Source: Capilliphycus robustus
GTDB taxonomy: Bacteria; Cyanobacteriota; Cyanobacteriia; Cyanobacteriales; Microcoleaceae
Length of the DNA: 64,000 bases
Assembly (NCBI RefSeq): GCF_034932365.1
Contig: NZ_JAYGHR010000001.1
Coordinates: 197,009-261,008, forward strand
Direction of reading: 5' to 3'
Shown: positions 26,167-34,849 of the stretch, in pieces
How the letters are laid out: each line of letters starts with the position of its first letter
Numbering within the stretch: the first letter of the stretch is position 1
The notes under the pieces: generated by a model
What the model was told of the DNA's origin: nothing
The model's input: only the letters and a program-made list of their open reading frames with translations
Databases searched by the model: none
Program-made: the position numbers and the translations under genes

Positions 26167-26457
26167 ATATGATGATTTTGAATCTGACCCCGAAACCGAA
26201 GCAATACTCTACAAAGACTTTCTTGGAGTGGGTGAACCCGTTGAGGTTGGTATAGCGCTACGCGCTAGGCAAAAGGCAAGAGGCAAGAGGCAAAAGTGCC
26301 AGCAGAAAATATTTTCAGCATTTACCAATGTCCTAACCGTTATGCGTAGTGCTATAGAACGATTAATAATCCCTGGCATTGTGACCCCGAAGAAAATTGG
26401 GCGCCGCCAGGGACAAAATATGTTGATGGGGATGTGGTTTTTGTTGAGGAAGTATGA
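26167..26457 (+). pseudogene. Gene remnant interrupted by a MITE
   Basis: Plus-strand frame beginning YDDFESDPETEAILYKDF and continuing LGVGEPVEVG runs into the MITE at 26251. After the element, in a different frame, the sequence reads RTINNPWHCDPEENWAPPG and then TKYVDGDVVFVEEV with a TGA at 26455. If the element is removed and one TA kept, the codons join as GGT AGA ACG and the two halves form one continuous frame. No start codon is found: AATTCATA microrepeats replace the 5' end, so the gene is also truncated. I do not recognise the protein. Confidence 0.75.
26251..26356 (+). mobile_element. MITE, 106 bp, TA-flanked
   Basis: The element starts TATAGCGCTACGC and ends GCGTAGTGCTATA, terminal inverted repeats of 13 bp with one mismatch. 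It differs at one position from the copy at 31493-31598. It encodes nothing. The TA at each end and the frame restored on removal suggest TA target duplication, as for IS630/mariner-type elements, so an IS630-like transposase elsewhere is the likely mobiliser. Confidence 0.85.
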
Positions 26458-26527
26458 TCTCCTCAAAAATTTAGAATTAAACGTAGTTGACTTGGCAGCT
26501 CAGTAATTGTTATTTGCGTAGAACAAG

Positions 26528-27712
26528 TTACTCCTCTTTTTGATCCTCTTTTGTCACCGGATGAGAGTCAATAAACTGTTCAATTGCAGACCGAACGGGA
26601 ACCATTTCGCCTTGATAGTAAACTTTTCCGTGTTTGATATAGCATTCAGCCGCTTCTATAAGTTCTGGGCAAGCATCGGGATTATCAATGTCTTCACAGA
26701 CTTTGCAGTCTTTTTTTTCCTTATTGCTCTTATCCTTCCAAATGTATTTGTTATAAGGGTTTTTTAAAAGCTTTCTCAATTGCTTTGACTGAGTTCTTTC
26801 TTCAAACCGCTCGTTTAAATCAAAGTCCAAACGTAAGTAATTTTGAGGCTTTACACTGAGAAATAGACGGTGAGTAATCTCATCGGATATTTCCGAAGAA
26901 GGGTCTAAAAAAATATGCGGTAGATTGGCTACCCATTTAGCGGCTCCCCATCTTTTTACTTCAGAATATGTATAAGGACGAGTGGTTCTGCCTGTACTAA
27001 TAGAGAGAACGGAAATATTATTTATTTCAACTTTTGGTTGATCATTTCTTTTCATTGACAAAACATGAACGATTGCGGCTAACTCTGGGTTATTAGCTGA
27101 TACTCCACCATCAATATGAGGAAGAAACTCCTCAGAATTGTATGGAAGTTCGTAAGGTGGAAAGAAGGTGGGTGCTGATGCTGAAGCCGTACAAATTTGC
27201 CAGAGTTCCAGATTATTCTTATACCACCATTCATCTGGGTCATCATTCGCAAACCACGTTGTATTTCTGGATAAAACATCATAACTAAGAATCAAGAGTT
27301 GCGTGTCCGTGATGTCTCTGATGGTCAGACATTTACCGGACTTCTTATCAATCAATTTTCTTTTTAAGACGTTAGCTAATCCTTGATCTCCGGACTCGTG
27401 GGGATATAATACACAACTTCCCCATCCCAGAAATTGACTGACTAACCGCCACTTTCGTTGCCAACGTACAGAATTAAGAAAGATATTCTTTCCCTCTTCC
27501 TTATAGACATCAACCAGTTCATTGCCATTCATCTTACTGGCAATTCCCGCCGCCAGAATTGACCCAGTGGATGTTCCGGCAATTAAGTTAAAATAATTAT
27601 GTAATTTCTTTCCCGTCTTTTCTATCAGCGTCTTCTCTACCTCTTTGAGGATTGTGGCAGATAAAACTCCACGAATGCCGCCTCCATCTAAGCTGAGAAT
27701 TTTGAAAGTCAT
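26528..27712 (-). CDS. Patatin-like phospholipase
   Basis: 394-residue cytoplasmic patatin-family acyl hydrolase. The Ser-Asp dyad is intact: GTSTGS at about residues 46-51 holds the nucleophilic Ser, and DGGVSANNP holds the Asp; GGGIRG at 10-15 is the oxyanion hole. The C-terminal 80 residues contain a short Cys-rich stretch (KKDCKVCEDIDNPDACPEL) with no known role. Stand-alone patatins of this type act on membrane lipids; some are defence effectors when paired with cyclic-nucleotide synthases, but no such partner lies nearby. The gene sits in an accessory zone among mobile remnants. Confidence 0.9.
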   Translation of the reverse strand: MTFKILSLDGGGIRGVLSATILKEVEKTLIEKTGKKLHNYFNLIAGTSTGSILAAGIASKMNGNELVDVYKEEGKNIFLNSVRWQRKWRLVSQFLGWGSCVLYPHESGDQGLANVLKRKLIDKKSGKCLTIRDITDTQLLILSYDVLSRNTTWFANDDPDEWWYKNNLELWQICTASASAPTFFPPYELPYNSEEFLPHIDGGVSANNPELAAIVHVLSMKRNDQPKVEINNISVLSISTGRTTRPYTYSEVKRWGAAKWVANLPHIFLDPSSEISDEITHRLFLSVKPQNYLRLDFDLNERFEERTQSKQLRKLLKNPYNKYIWKDKSNKEKKDCKVCEDIDNPDACPELIEAAECYIKHGKVYYQGEMVPVRSAIEQFIDSHPVTKEDQKEE

Positions 27713-27837
27713 AGTGTTTCCTCACAAGTCGGTTTTTGATTTGAGGCTCGCTCCAGCTAGATTTTGAGAAAATCAAGAGCTAATAAAACTATCATAAAGG
27801 ATAATCAGGTTTTTCTTTGCTATTCCCGCCGAACAAA

Positions 27838-27868
27838 ACTGACCGCCCCCACAACGAACGAGGTCAGT
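27838..27868. terminator. Hairpin, possible terminator or leader structure
   Basis: ACTGACC (27838-27844) pairs with GGTCAGT (27862-27868). It lies between the patatin start and the next plus-strand gene, so it is more likely a leader or border structure than the end of either gene. Confidence 0.35.
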
Positions 27869-27921
27869 CTATTCTGTAGAAAGAGTAAACCCCGATTTCT
27901 CGCAAACGAGCGCGATCGCAT

Positions 27922-28116
27922 ATGAAGCTACAAACAATCATTCAGATGTTGGTTGCCGTTGCCGTTTTGGGAATTGCAGCCGCAGCCGCTTTCTTTCGTC
28001 CCCAGTCCCAATATCAAACGGTCATGGTTAGCCGTGACTCCGATGTTCCTCTGAGTGAAAACTGGGAGGTTAAGGAAGTCGTTAATGGCACAACCTTAAA
28101 AGCATCGAAGAGTTAG
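27922..28116 (+). CDS. Small membrane-anchored protein, possibly a truncated nuclease leader
   Basis: 64-residue protein with an N-terminal transmembrane helix (IIQMLVAVAVLGIAAAAAFF) and a short outer segment ending NWEVKEVVNGTTLKASKS. The last part resembles the first strand of staphylococcal-nuclease-type domains, which usually read VxxVxDGDTL, so this may be the stump of a longer thermonuclease-like gene. The Asp residues of that motif are already changed and no further domain follows in any frame. It may equally be a genuine tiny membrane protein. No clear ribosome site. Confidence 0.5.
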   Translation: MKLQTIIQMLVAVAVLGIAAAAAFFRPQSQYQTVMVSRDSDVPLSENWEVKEVVNGTTLKASKS

Positions 28117-28258
28117 AATTAGAGACTGTTCCTAAAGAAAAAATAAAGAAAAGTGCCAACTCAAATTTAAAATTGTAGAAATATAGAGTAAACTTTAATT
28201 AAAGTAGATAGCAAGACAACCCTATTCCTCAGATTTAAAAAATAAGCGAGGTTTACTT

Positions 28259-28987
28259 ATGTTTAAAAAAAAGCTATTTAAATGTCTAGTGTTTTTATTT
28301 TTGTTATTGGGAATATTTGGGGTAACAAGTCTCCCGACTTTAGCGGCAGAATGTGGAGAGTCTTTGTTTAAAGAAGAACTGATTACCCCACAACTTCAAC
28401 AAGTCAAACAGCGTTTTTTAAATTTAGCTAACTCCTTTCAACCTGATAGTAATGTCGATAGTATTTTTGAAGTAACTATCGAAGGAAAATCTATAGAAGA
28501 CATAGAAAAAATTATTACAGATAATCAATTCAATTACTTTACTCCTGCTAAAATTAACGGATTAGCAACCTTACCCGATGGATTTTCTCAAAGTTATGAT
28601 TCAGTTGACGGAGAATGGAAAAAAACAGTTAAAGTCAATACAATTAATCTGCAAGGAAATACAATTACCCCCTACATCCAAATTTTTTATGAAGATAACA
28701 ATGGAGGGGTAATTAGAATAAAACCTTACGGCAATACGGACGCACCCCCTAATTTAACTCATTTAAGAAAAGCTCACGGAACTTTATATTTTAAAAATGA
28801 TCCTAACGGGGATCTATCTTGGGAAAATGAAGCTTTCAAAGTTTATGGGAATCAACCTCTTCCTAAATCTCCTAAAGAAGTTAAACTTCCCGATAGCATA
28901 GTGTATGGTTCACAACAAGCAGAGGATTTTCTGGCCCAATGTTGGACTTATTATACTCATGTTTCCGTTGATAGTATTTTTGATTAA
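28259..28987 (+). CDS. Exported hypothetical protein
   Basis: 242-residue protein with a clear signal peptide (LFKCLVFLFLLLGIFGVTSLPTLAAE). The mature part is hydrophilic with predicted mixed alpha/beta character (VDSIFEVTIEGKSIEDIEKI, NGLATLPDGFSQSYDS, GVIRIKPYGN) and two cysteines, one at the mature N-terminus and one near the end (AQCWTYY). I do not recognise a family. A GAGG site lies before the ATG. The AT-rich codon use compared with the housekeeping genes, and the position beside an integrase remnant, fit an acquired gene. Confidence 0.7.
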   Translation: MFKKKLFKCLVFLFLLLGIFGVTSLPTLAAECGESLFKEELITPQLQQVKQRFLNLANSFQPDSNVDSIFEVTIEGKSIEDIEKIITDNQFNYFTPAKINGLATLPDGFSQSYDSVDGEWKKTVKVNTINLQGNTITPYIQIFYEDNNGGVIRIKPYGNTDAPPNLTHLRKAHGTLYFKNDPNGDLSWENEAFKVYGNQPLPKSPKEVKLPDSIVYGSQQAEDFLAQCWTYYTHVSVDSIFD

Positions 28988-29261
28988 TTGAAAGGCACGG
29001 TGATTGTTAACAAGTGCCTGTGGTCACTGTTAAACAGAGCGCTTAGGGGAAATGGAATGGCTCACTTTGTTCGCGACGCTACGCTATCAATGCAATACTA
29101 CAAACAACTTCGGTTAATGTTGACACTGTTCAAAAAAGTAAAGGGATGAACTTCGACCCGATTGGGCTGTTAAATCATCCCTGAGTTGGCTCAGGAAGCT
29201 GTACCAAAACTGCTGAAACTGTTGTTGACACTTTCTGTTTTTCCGAGTTGCGATCGCTTAT

Positions 29262-29584
29262 TTGCAGAAGTGGCTCGATGTGCGGGGTTCTGTGCCTGAG
29301 CCGCTGCTCTGTCGCATTTGGAATGGGGACGGTTGCAGCTTTCACGACCCATGAACTCGGGTGCCGTGTGGCGGATTTTGCAGAAGCGGGGACAGTTGGC
29401 GGGGTTGGAGCCGTTTTCCCCTCACGATTTGCGACGGACGTTTTGCGGCGACTTGTTGGATGCGGGGGTTGATATTGTTACGGTTCAGAAGTTGGCGGGT
29501 CATTCCTCTCCGGTGACAACGGCTAAATATGATAGACGGGGCGAGGAGACGAAGCGAAAAGCGGTTCAGAAGTTGGGGTTTTAG
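29262..29584 (+). pseudogene. C-terminal fragment of a tyrosine recombinase/integrase
   Basis: In the last frame (from 29318) the sequence SPHDLRRTFCGDLLDAGVD and VQKLAGHSSPVTTAKYDRRG carries the HxxR, H and nucleophilic Tyr motifs of the phage integrase catalytic domain. Upstream, residues like WLDVRGSVPEPLLCRIWNGDG expected to precede it lie in another frame, so there is a frameshift near 29325. The N-terminal core-binding domain and the first catalytic Arg are missing. The fragment is non-functional. Confidence 0.8.
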
Positions 29585-29836
29585 ATTAGCACGCTTAGTA
29601 ATGATAGTTGTTGAAATCACAAGCCTATAAACTTTTCTTAAACAATATCCTATATTTTGTAGATATTTATGTTCATAAACTGTTGTGCATTTAAACTGTA
29701 TTATAGAGATCGCTTTCAGGTTTCAAGTGTCGGATGTCCGAGTATGCCGTCATGTAATTTAGATTGGTAACAGCTTATAAATCTGATAGTTTTATGTTTA
29801 CTTTCGCTATTAAATAACTTTACTGGAGCAATAAAT

Positions 29837-30961
29837 ATGGGTATTAAATCTGAATTTGAAAGCCGCAAAGTCGGAACAATAGAATTAATATTTATGGGGA
29901 TTTATCTAAGTTTAAAGAACTGGAAATATACCCTACTTGCATTTTGTACAATTTCTTTCCCATCCCTGATTGTTCTTTCAATTTTTGAACTGTTACCTTC
30001 AGATGATGAGGCTCCAGCATTATTCACGCTGTTAGTTTACATGATTTTATTGGTTTATATCCTCTTAAGGATAATGTTTTTCCTAGCTTTATCAATTGCT
30101 ACAAATAATTACGTTTGTGAAATAAATATGAGTTATAAAAGTCTTTATAAAAAAATACTTTCAAGCTGTATTCCCATGTTTTTATTGGGTTGGAGATTTT
30201 GGGTTAACTTTTTATTTCGGCTTTTATTACTTTGTATACCCGGTATAATTTATGGAGTCAATAACGGTTATTATGGAGAGGCTTTTATTCTCCGAAATCA
30301 AAAAGGAAAATTAGCCTTTAATTATAGTTTATCTAGAGTCAAAGGAAATTGGTGGAGAGTCTTCTTCTTTTATAATGTTGTTGGTTCAATTCATTTTGTG
30401 ATTTTTATAATTCAAATATCTTTCATCACCTCCTCAAATACCGCTTTTTCTTCAAATATTTTTTGGTATTCTATACTTTCAGAAACCTTGACTGAATTCA
30501 TCACAATTGGCATTATTATTAGTAATACACTGTTATTTCTTAACTTGGATTTTTATAGAAACCCATATAAGAGATCTATTGTGCAGGTAAACTTATCAAA
30601 TATTGAGAAGATAAATATCGATAGAACTGCTATAAAAAGAAGGGAAGTAAACACAACAATTCCTCCCCTTCAATGTTTTCAATTTAAAGTGATTGAATTC
30701 GACCAAGTAGAGACAAATTATAAATTATTAAATTTGAATTTAGCTAGAGAAAATACCAAGATAGTAGAAATTGATTTCATTAATATAACACCGAAGCAAA
30801 TTGAAAAATTATTGAAACGTAATAACATAGAATATCCAATTATTGTTTGGGCTAGGTGTGCAGAACCCTTGAAACTAGGAGAGATAGTAACTGGTTATTT
30901 GAATGGACAAAATAGAGGCTTTATTCCCGAACTTATTGTAGAGCAGCGAAACGAGAAATAA
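29837..30961 (+). CDS. Polytopic membrane protein of unknown function
   Basis: 374-residue protein with about six membrane helices in its first 240 residues (for example YTLLAFCTISFPSLIVLSIF, LVYMILLVYILLRIMFFLAL, NFLFRLLLLCIPGIIYGV) and a soluble cytoplasmic C-terminus of about 120 residues (NLSNIEKINIDRT, FQFKVIEFDQVETNYK). The RLLLLCIPGIIYGV-NNGYYGEAFI region resembles the core of DUF975/glycerophosphoryl-diesterase-like membrane domains, but I cannot place it firmly. A TGGAG site lies before the ATG. It is markedly AT-rich compared with the housekeeping genes, consistent with transfer. Confidence 0.65.
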   Translation: MGIKSEFESRKVGTIELIFMGIYLSLKNWKYTLLAFCTISFPSLIVLSIFELLPSDDEAPALFTLLVYMILLVYILLRIMFFLALSIATNNYVCEINMSYKSLYKKILSSCIPMFLLGWRFWVNFLFRLLLLCIPGIIYGVNNGYYGEAFILRNQKGKLAFNYSLSRVKGNWWRVFFFYNVVGSIHFVIFIIQISFITSSNTAFSSNIFWYSILSETLTEFITIGIIISNTLLFLNLDFYRNPYKRSIVQVNLSNIEKINIDRTAIKRREVNTTIPPLQCFQFKVIEFDQVETNYKLLNLNLARENTKIVEIDFINITPKQIEKLLKRNNIEYPIIVWARCAEPLKLGEIVTGYLNGQNRGFIPELIVEQRNEK

Positions 30962-31135
30962 ATCTAATTCACAGTATATTTTAGAATTAACTCAAGTGTA
31001 GTTTCTTGCAAACAGACTGCTTTTGAACACCTTTATACCTCCAATAAATTCTGCTTGATAAATGGCAAAACAGAAGTAATGGCAAAAGTTTAAATATTGC
31101 CATTTTGTATCGGTTTTAAAATCGGATAAACAGCT

Positions 31136-31660
31136 TTAAATTTCTACTGCAAAAATATCTTTAGGGCGTTTATAACTCCAGCGAACCACTGCTAAAAAAT
31201 CCAGCCTTAGTCTTTGTCGCTGTTCCTTTTGTTCAAAGTTTACCCGAACCTCGGTGTGTTCTTGGTAATGTTGGGGAAAGTATCGTATACCAGAAAAAAT
31301 TTTAGCCCAATTAACTAAACTATTAGAGAGCAAACGGGCAATTGTTGCTGCAATTTGGGTTCGGGACAACTGCTCAACCTGAACCGCCTTGACATTAATA
31401 ACCTTGGCATCCGTTGGTAAAGTTGAAGCCCTACCGAGGATGCCGAAGTGCTGATAAGTTCCTTCTTAGCTTTTGGGCAGGCATCCGCGTGTTATAGCGC
31501 TACGCGCTAGGCAAAAGGCAACAGGCAAGAGGCAAAAGTGCCAGCAGAAAATATTTTCAGCATTTACCAATGTCCTAACCGTTATGCGTAGTGCTATAAC
31601 TTTTTTCCTTCAGGTTGGTACTCTTGCTGGATTTTTCGGCATTCTTTAACGGTTGCCTCA
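31136..31660 (-). pseudogene. Gene remnant interrupted by a MITE
   Basis: Reading the minus strand, a frame with LLAGEATVKECRKIQQEY and QPEGKK reaches the MITE at 31598. After removal of the element with one TA kept, the same frame continues KLTRGCLPKS, a TAA, then EGTYQHFGILGRASTLPTD and VQVEQLSRTQIAATIARLL to a stop at 31136. One in-frame stop therefore remains besides the insertion; alternatively two adjacent genes once lay here in the same frame. I do not recognise the family, and the 5' limit is unclear. Confidence 0.6.
31493..31598 (+). mobile_element. MITE, 106 bp, second near-identical copy
   Basis: The copy differs from 26251-26356 at one base in the GGCAAGAGGCAAG tract and has the same terminal repeats and TA borders. 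Near-identity implies both were inserted recently or are homogenised. Confidence 0.85.
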
Positions 31661-32002
31661 CCCGCCAACAGGCTTTAAAGACACGGCTTTCTTAAATTTC
31701 GTGGTGAATAATTGCACAACCCTTGACTCTGGGTAAAATAACAAGCCCCCAGGCGTTACCGAGGGGCTTTATAATTGGGGATTTCGGGGAGGTGACCCTT
31801 AATTAGTGGGAAACTATCAAAGTCAGATATTCGACTTTTTAATAGCAATATAAAAACATTGCGATCGCCGCAGGCGTGTCAGCTTATCAGATCACCTCGC
31901 TACCTGAAAGTGTGCGTTCCCCACATTCAGCCCAACTTCTTCTGAAAAGTCAGGGAGAAATTTAATTTTTTGCTCCGAAAACAAGGGCGAATTCAGCTAA
32001 AT
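31661..32002. other. Intergenic region with a terminator
   Basis: Besides the hairpin at 31743-31769 the region has a HIP1 site near 31861 and no convincing coding frame. It separates the MITE-broken remnant from the RTX protease gene. Confidence 0.45.
31743..31769. terminator. Intrinsic terminator hairpin
   Basis: AAGCCCC (31743-31749) pairs with GGGGCTT (31763-31769), followed by TATAATT. It lies downstream of the RTX protease gene (minus strand) and could stop either strand. Confidence 0.6.
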
Positions 32003-34849
32003 CTAAACCGTGAAAGGTTCTGCTGCACCATAGTTAACATTCCAACCTGAATCTCGCAGCGAAGCAATTGTAAATTGGCTAATTGGTCGAGGCTGATTAA
32101 TCTCATCTTGGTAAGTCATAATTTCTGTGTCAAATGTTGCTTCTTCCCAGTGAGAATAGTCAGATCCAATACTTCCTGTACTCGTTTCAATGGGAATACC
32201 GAGTGGGCTATTACTTCCGGTTAATTCGCCATAAGCAATACCTGCATAAGTATTGGTTTTATACTCTGTATCTTTTTGCTTATTGAAGAACTTGCGTGAA
32301 TCCTTGAGGTCATCATACTGAGTAATATTGTCAAATCCACCAACTAACCCTAAAACATGACCAAACTCGTGAATCATGGTTCTTGGAACTGCCTGTGAAT
32401 CATTCTTGAAATAGCTTTGAATGTCTGGGTTGGTACTGATTGTAACTCCGCCAATCATAGGCATCTGATTTCCGTTCAAATCTTTTTGAATTTCTTGTCC
32501 CTCTCTAAAGCTATAGGAACCATCATTTGATTTGGTTCCATAGGTTGCACTAGCGAGCGTACCTTCTCCCAAGTTCTCAGCATAAACCTCAATTATCAAA
32601 GTATGAGATCCAGCAAAACTACTGTAGGGAATAATTCGTTCCCAAGTTCGGGCGGCTTGTTCTAAACCCGTGCGAAACTCCGAAGAAAGTCCCCCTGTTC
32701 CGTCCTGGTAATTAAATTGAATATCAAATGCAAGGGGATCGGTTGCGGAAGCGTTAAAGGTGGTATTAACAGCGTAATTTGTGGCTCGTTCGTCTACGCT
32801 ATTGACCTGTAAATAATAGGTTCCCGGTTCTAGAAAAGCCCGGATAGATTCGCTGTTGGTATTCCGTTCGGGTAGCCAGGCTAAAACCTCAATTTCGTTA
32901 TCATCAATAAACTGATTACCGTTGAGGTCTTCTACCGGATTAATCTGTCCGTCATTATTAAAATCACGAATCAGACGGACATCGGCATCAGCAGATAATC
33001 CTGAAAGTTGAGCGGTAAAAACGCCGGATTCATTGACGCTAAATTGAACAAAATTATCCGGTTTTTCTCCATTAACGCTGCCATTTTTTGAGAACTGAGG
33101 AGAACTTTCTTCAAGAGGATTGCTCAGTGTATTTCCCGGTTCTGGAGGAGGTAATTGTTCTTGAGCAGAGAGACTTAAACGATAATTGGTATCGCCATCT
33201 TTTGGCAGCACATGAACAAAATAAGTCCCAGAGTTTAAACTTTCAGTAATAGTTTCTGATTGACTATCAGCATTCGCTGAAGATTTAATTACGTTTCCTC
33301 GATCATCCAACAGTTCAACGTCAGCATTAACATTCAGTTGATCGAGTGTTAATTGAAAATCAGCGTTCTGGTCAAGCGTAAACTGATAATAGTCATCTTG
33401 ATCGACATCACCAACGAAATCATTAAAAGTTTGTTCGCCAGCTAAAACACCGATGTTATTAGCTTCTGTAGTGTCATTTCCCGCAGCATCAGACGGAATA
33501 ACAGTCACCGGATCGGCTGAAATAATCAGATCGTAATCCGTATCTCCAGAAAATGGATAAACTCGTAAATAATAGTCTCCTGCGGGTAAAGCTGAAGATT
33601 GAATGGTTTCTGAATCGTTCAGCGCATTCGTTGAAAAGTCAATAACATTACCCGTCGAATCTATCAACTCAACATCAGCATCACTACTGAGATTTTCCAA
33701 CGATAAATTAAAGTCACTAACTCGATTCAGGGTGAATTTATAGTAATCGTCGGAATCCGAATCTCCTACAAAGTCCGTGAAGGTTTCTTCAGCTTGTAAA
33801 ACCCCAATATCTAGAGAAGTTCCTTGAGTGTTTCCCGCTTCATCAGATCGGGGAGTAAACGCCGTGGCTGTTAAGGTTAAATCGTAGTTTGTTTCCCCGT
33901 CAAATTGAAAAACTCCTACAAAATAAGTACCTGCGGCAAGTTGAGTAAAGTTGATGCTGTCCGCCTCGACTCCACCGTTGCTTGAACTCGCAATAGTTTC
34001 GGAGCTATCCAAAGCATTATCGAACAGATTATTGCCATTAACGTCTTCAATCAAATACAAATCTGCATCGTTACCCAAACCGTCTAATTTCAGTTCTAAA
34101 TCTTTGGGTGTATCTAAGGTGAAGCGATAAAAATCGATAGGACTGCTATCTTCAACGGCATCACTTTCAGTTTGGGTTCCATCTAAAATGCCCAAATCTG
34201 TAGCATTACTTAAACTGGTGCTAGATTGATTTGTTGAACTCGTAACTCCCCCAAAATCCTCTGCGGTAATGTTACTGCTAGAAACATCGTCAAGAATAGC
34301 CAGTTCTTCGCCTGTACTTGTGATTGTAATAAGGGTTTGATTGCCATTACCTGGCTCAATACTTAAGTCATCAAAAGTTAGAGTGTCTGGAAGAACGAGA
34401 ACATCAATTCCTTGTTGGTAATCTGTAATGAGATCCGTTCCTTCTCCATTTTCTCTGAGGAAAAACGAATCACTCCCTGCTCCACCCGTAACTGTATCAC
34501 TTCCTAAATCACCATATAAACTATCGTTTCCAACTTCACCGCTAAGTAAGTCATTGAATTTCCCCCCAAATAATATATCATCTCCATCTCCTCCATAAAC
34601 CTCGTCATTTCCTAAATCGCCTCGTAGATAATCACCGCCTAACATTCCCCGAATAAAATCATCATCTTTTCCCCCGTATACCGTATCAAAACCATCACCA
34701 CAATCAATCCAATCACCATCTTGGTTTCCAAAAATTACATCATCACCAGCAAGAGCATTAATTGTGTCTATACCCTCCATTCCAAAAATGTTATCCGGGC
34801 TTTCGGTTCCCCATAAAGCTTCTGTAGATGCCGTTCCAAAAATTTCCAT
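32003..34849 (-). CDS. RTX protein with PPC domains and an M8-like metalloprotease domain
   Basis: 948-residue secreted protease. Residues about 10-155 are Ca-binding RTX nonapeptides (GDDVIFGNQDGDWIDCGDG, GLGNDEVYGGDGDDILFGG). About four pre-peptidase C-terminal (PPC) beta domains follow (around 215-330, 345-445, 460-560 and 575-690), each with YYxFTL and TYF/YYL-V signatures. The C-terminal 250 residues form a zinc metallopeptidase with HEFGH at 827-831. The third metzincin His is absent at the usual spacing; a later SHWEE followed by TEIMTYQ resembles the leishmanolysin (M8) arrangement of third ligand and Met-turn. There is no N-terminal signal peptide, fitting type I secretion, although RTX repeats normally lie near the C-terminus. 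Confidence 0.85.
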   Translation of the reverse strand: MEIFGTASTEALWGTESPDNIFGMEGIDTINALAGDDVIFGNQDGDWIDCGDGFDTVYGGKDDDFIRGMLGGDYLRGDLGNDEVYGGDGDDILFGGKFNDLLSGEVGNDSLYGDLGSDTVTGGAGSDSFFLRENGEGTDLITDYQQGIDVLVLPDTLTFDDLSIEPGNGNQTLITITSTGEELAILDDVSSSNITAEDFGGVTSSTNQSSTSLSNATDLGILDGTQTESDAVEDSSPIDFYRFTLDTPKDLELKLDGLGNDADLYLIEDVNGNNLFDNALDSSETIASSSNGGVEADSINFTQLAAGTYFVGVFQFDGETNYDLTLTATAFTPRSDEAGNTQGTSLDIGVLQAEETFTDFVGDSDSDDYYKFTLNRVSDFNLSLENLSSDADVELIDSTGNVIDFSTNALNDSETIQSSALPAGDYYLRVYPFSGDTDYDLIISADPVTVIPSDAAGNDTTEANNIGVLAGEQTFNDFVGDVDQDDYYQFTLDQNADFQLTLDQLNVNADVELLDDRGNVIKSSANADSQSETITESLNSGTYFVHVLPKDGDTNYRLSLSAQEQLPPPEPGNTLSNPLEESSPQFSKNGSVNGEKPDNFVQFSVNESGVFTAQLSGLSADADVRLIRDFNNDGQINPVEDLNGNQFIDDNEIEVLAWLPERNTNSESIRAFLEPGTYYLQVNSVDERATNYAVNTTFNASATDPLAFDIQFNYQDGTGGLSSEFRTGLEQAARTWERIIPYSSFAGSHTLIIEVYAENLGEGTLASATYGTKSNDGSYSFREGQEIQKDLNGNQMPMIGGVTISTNPDIQSYFKNDSQAVPRTMIHEFGHVLGLVGGFDNITQYDDLKDSRKFFNKQKDTEYKTNTYAGIAYGELTGSNSPLGIPIETSTGSIGSDYSHWEEATFDTEIMTYQDEINQPRPISQFTIASLRDSGWNVNYGAAEPFTV

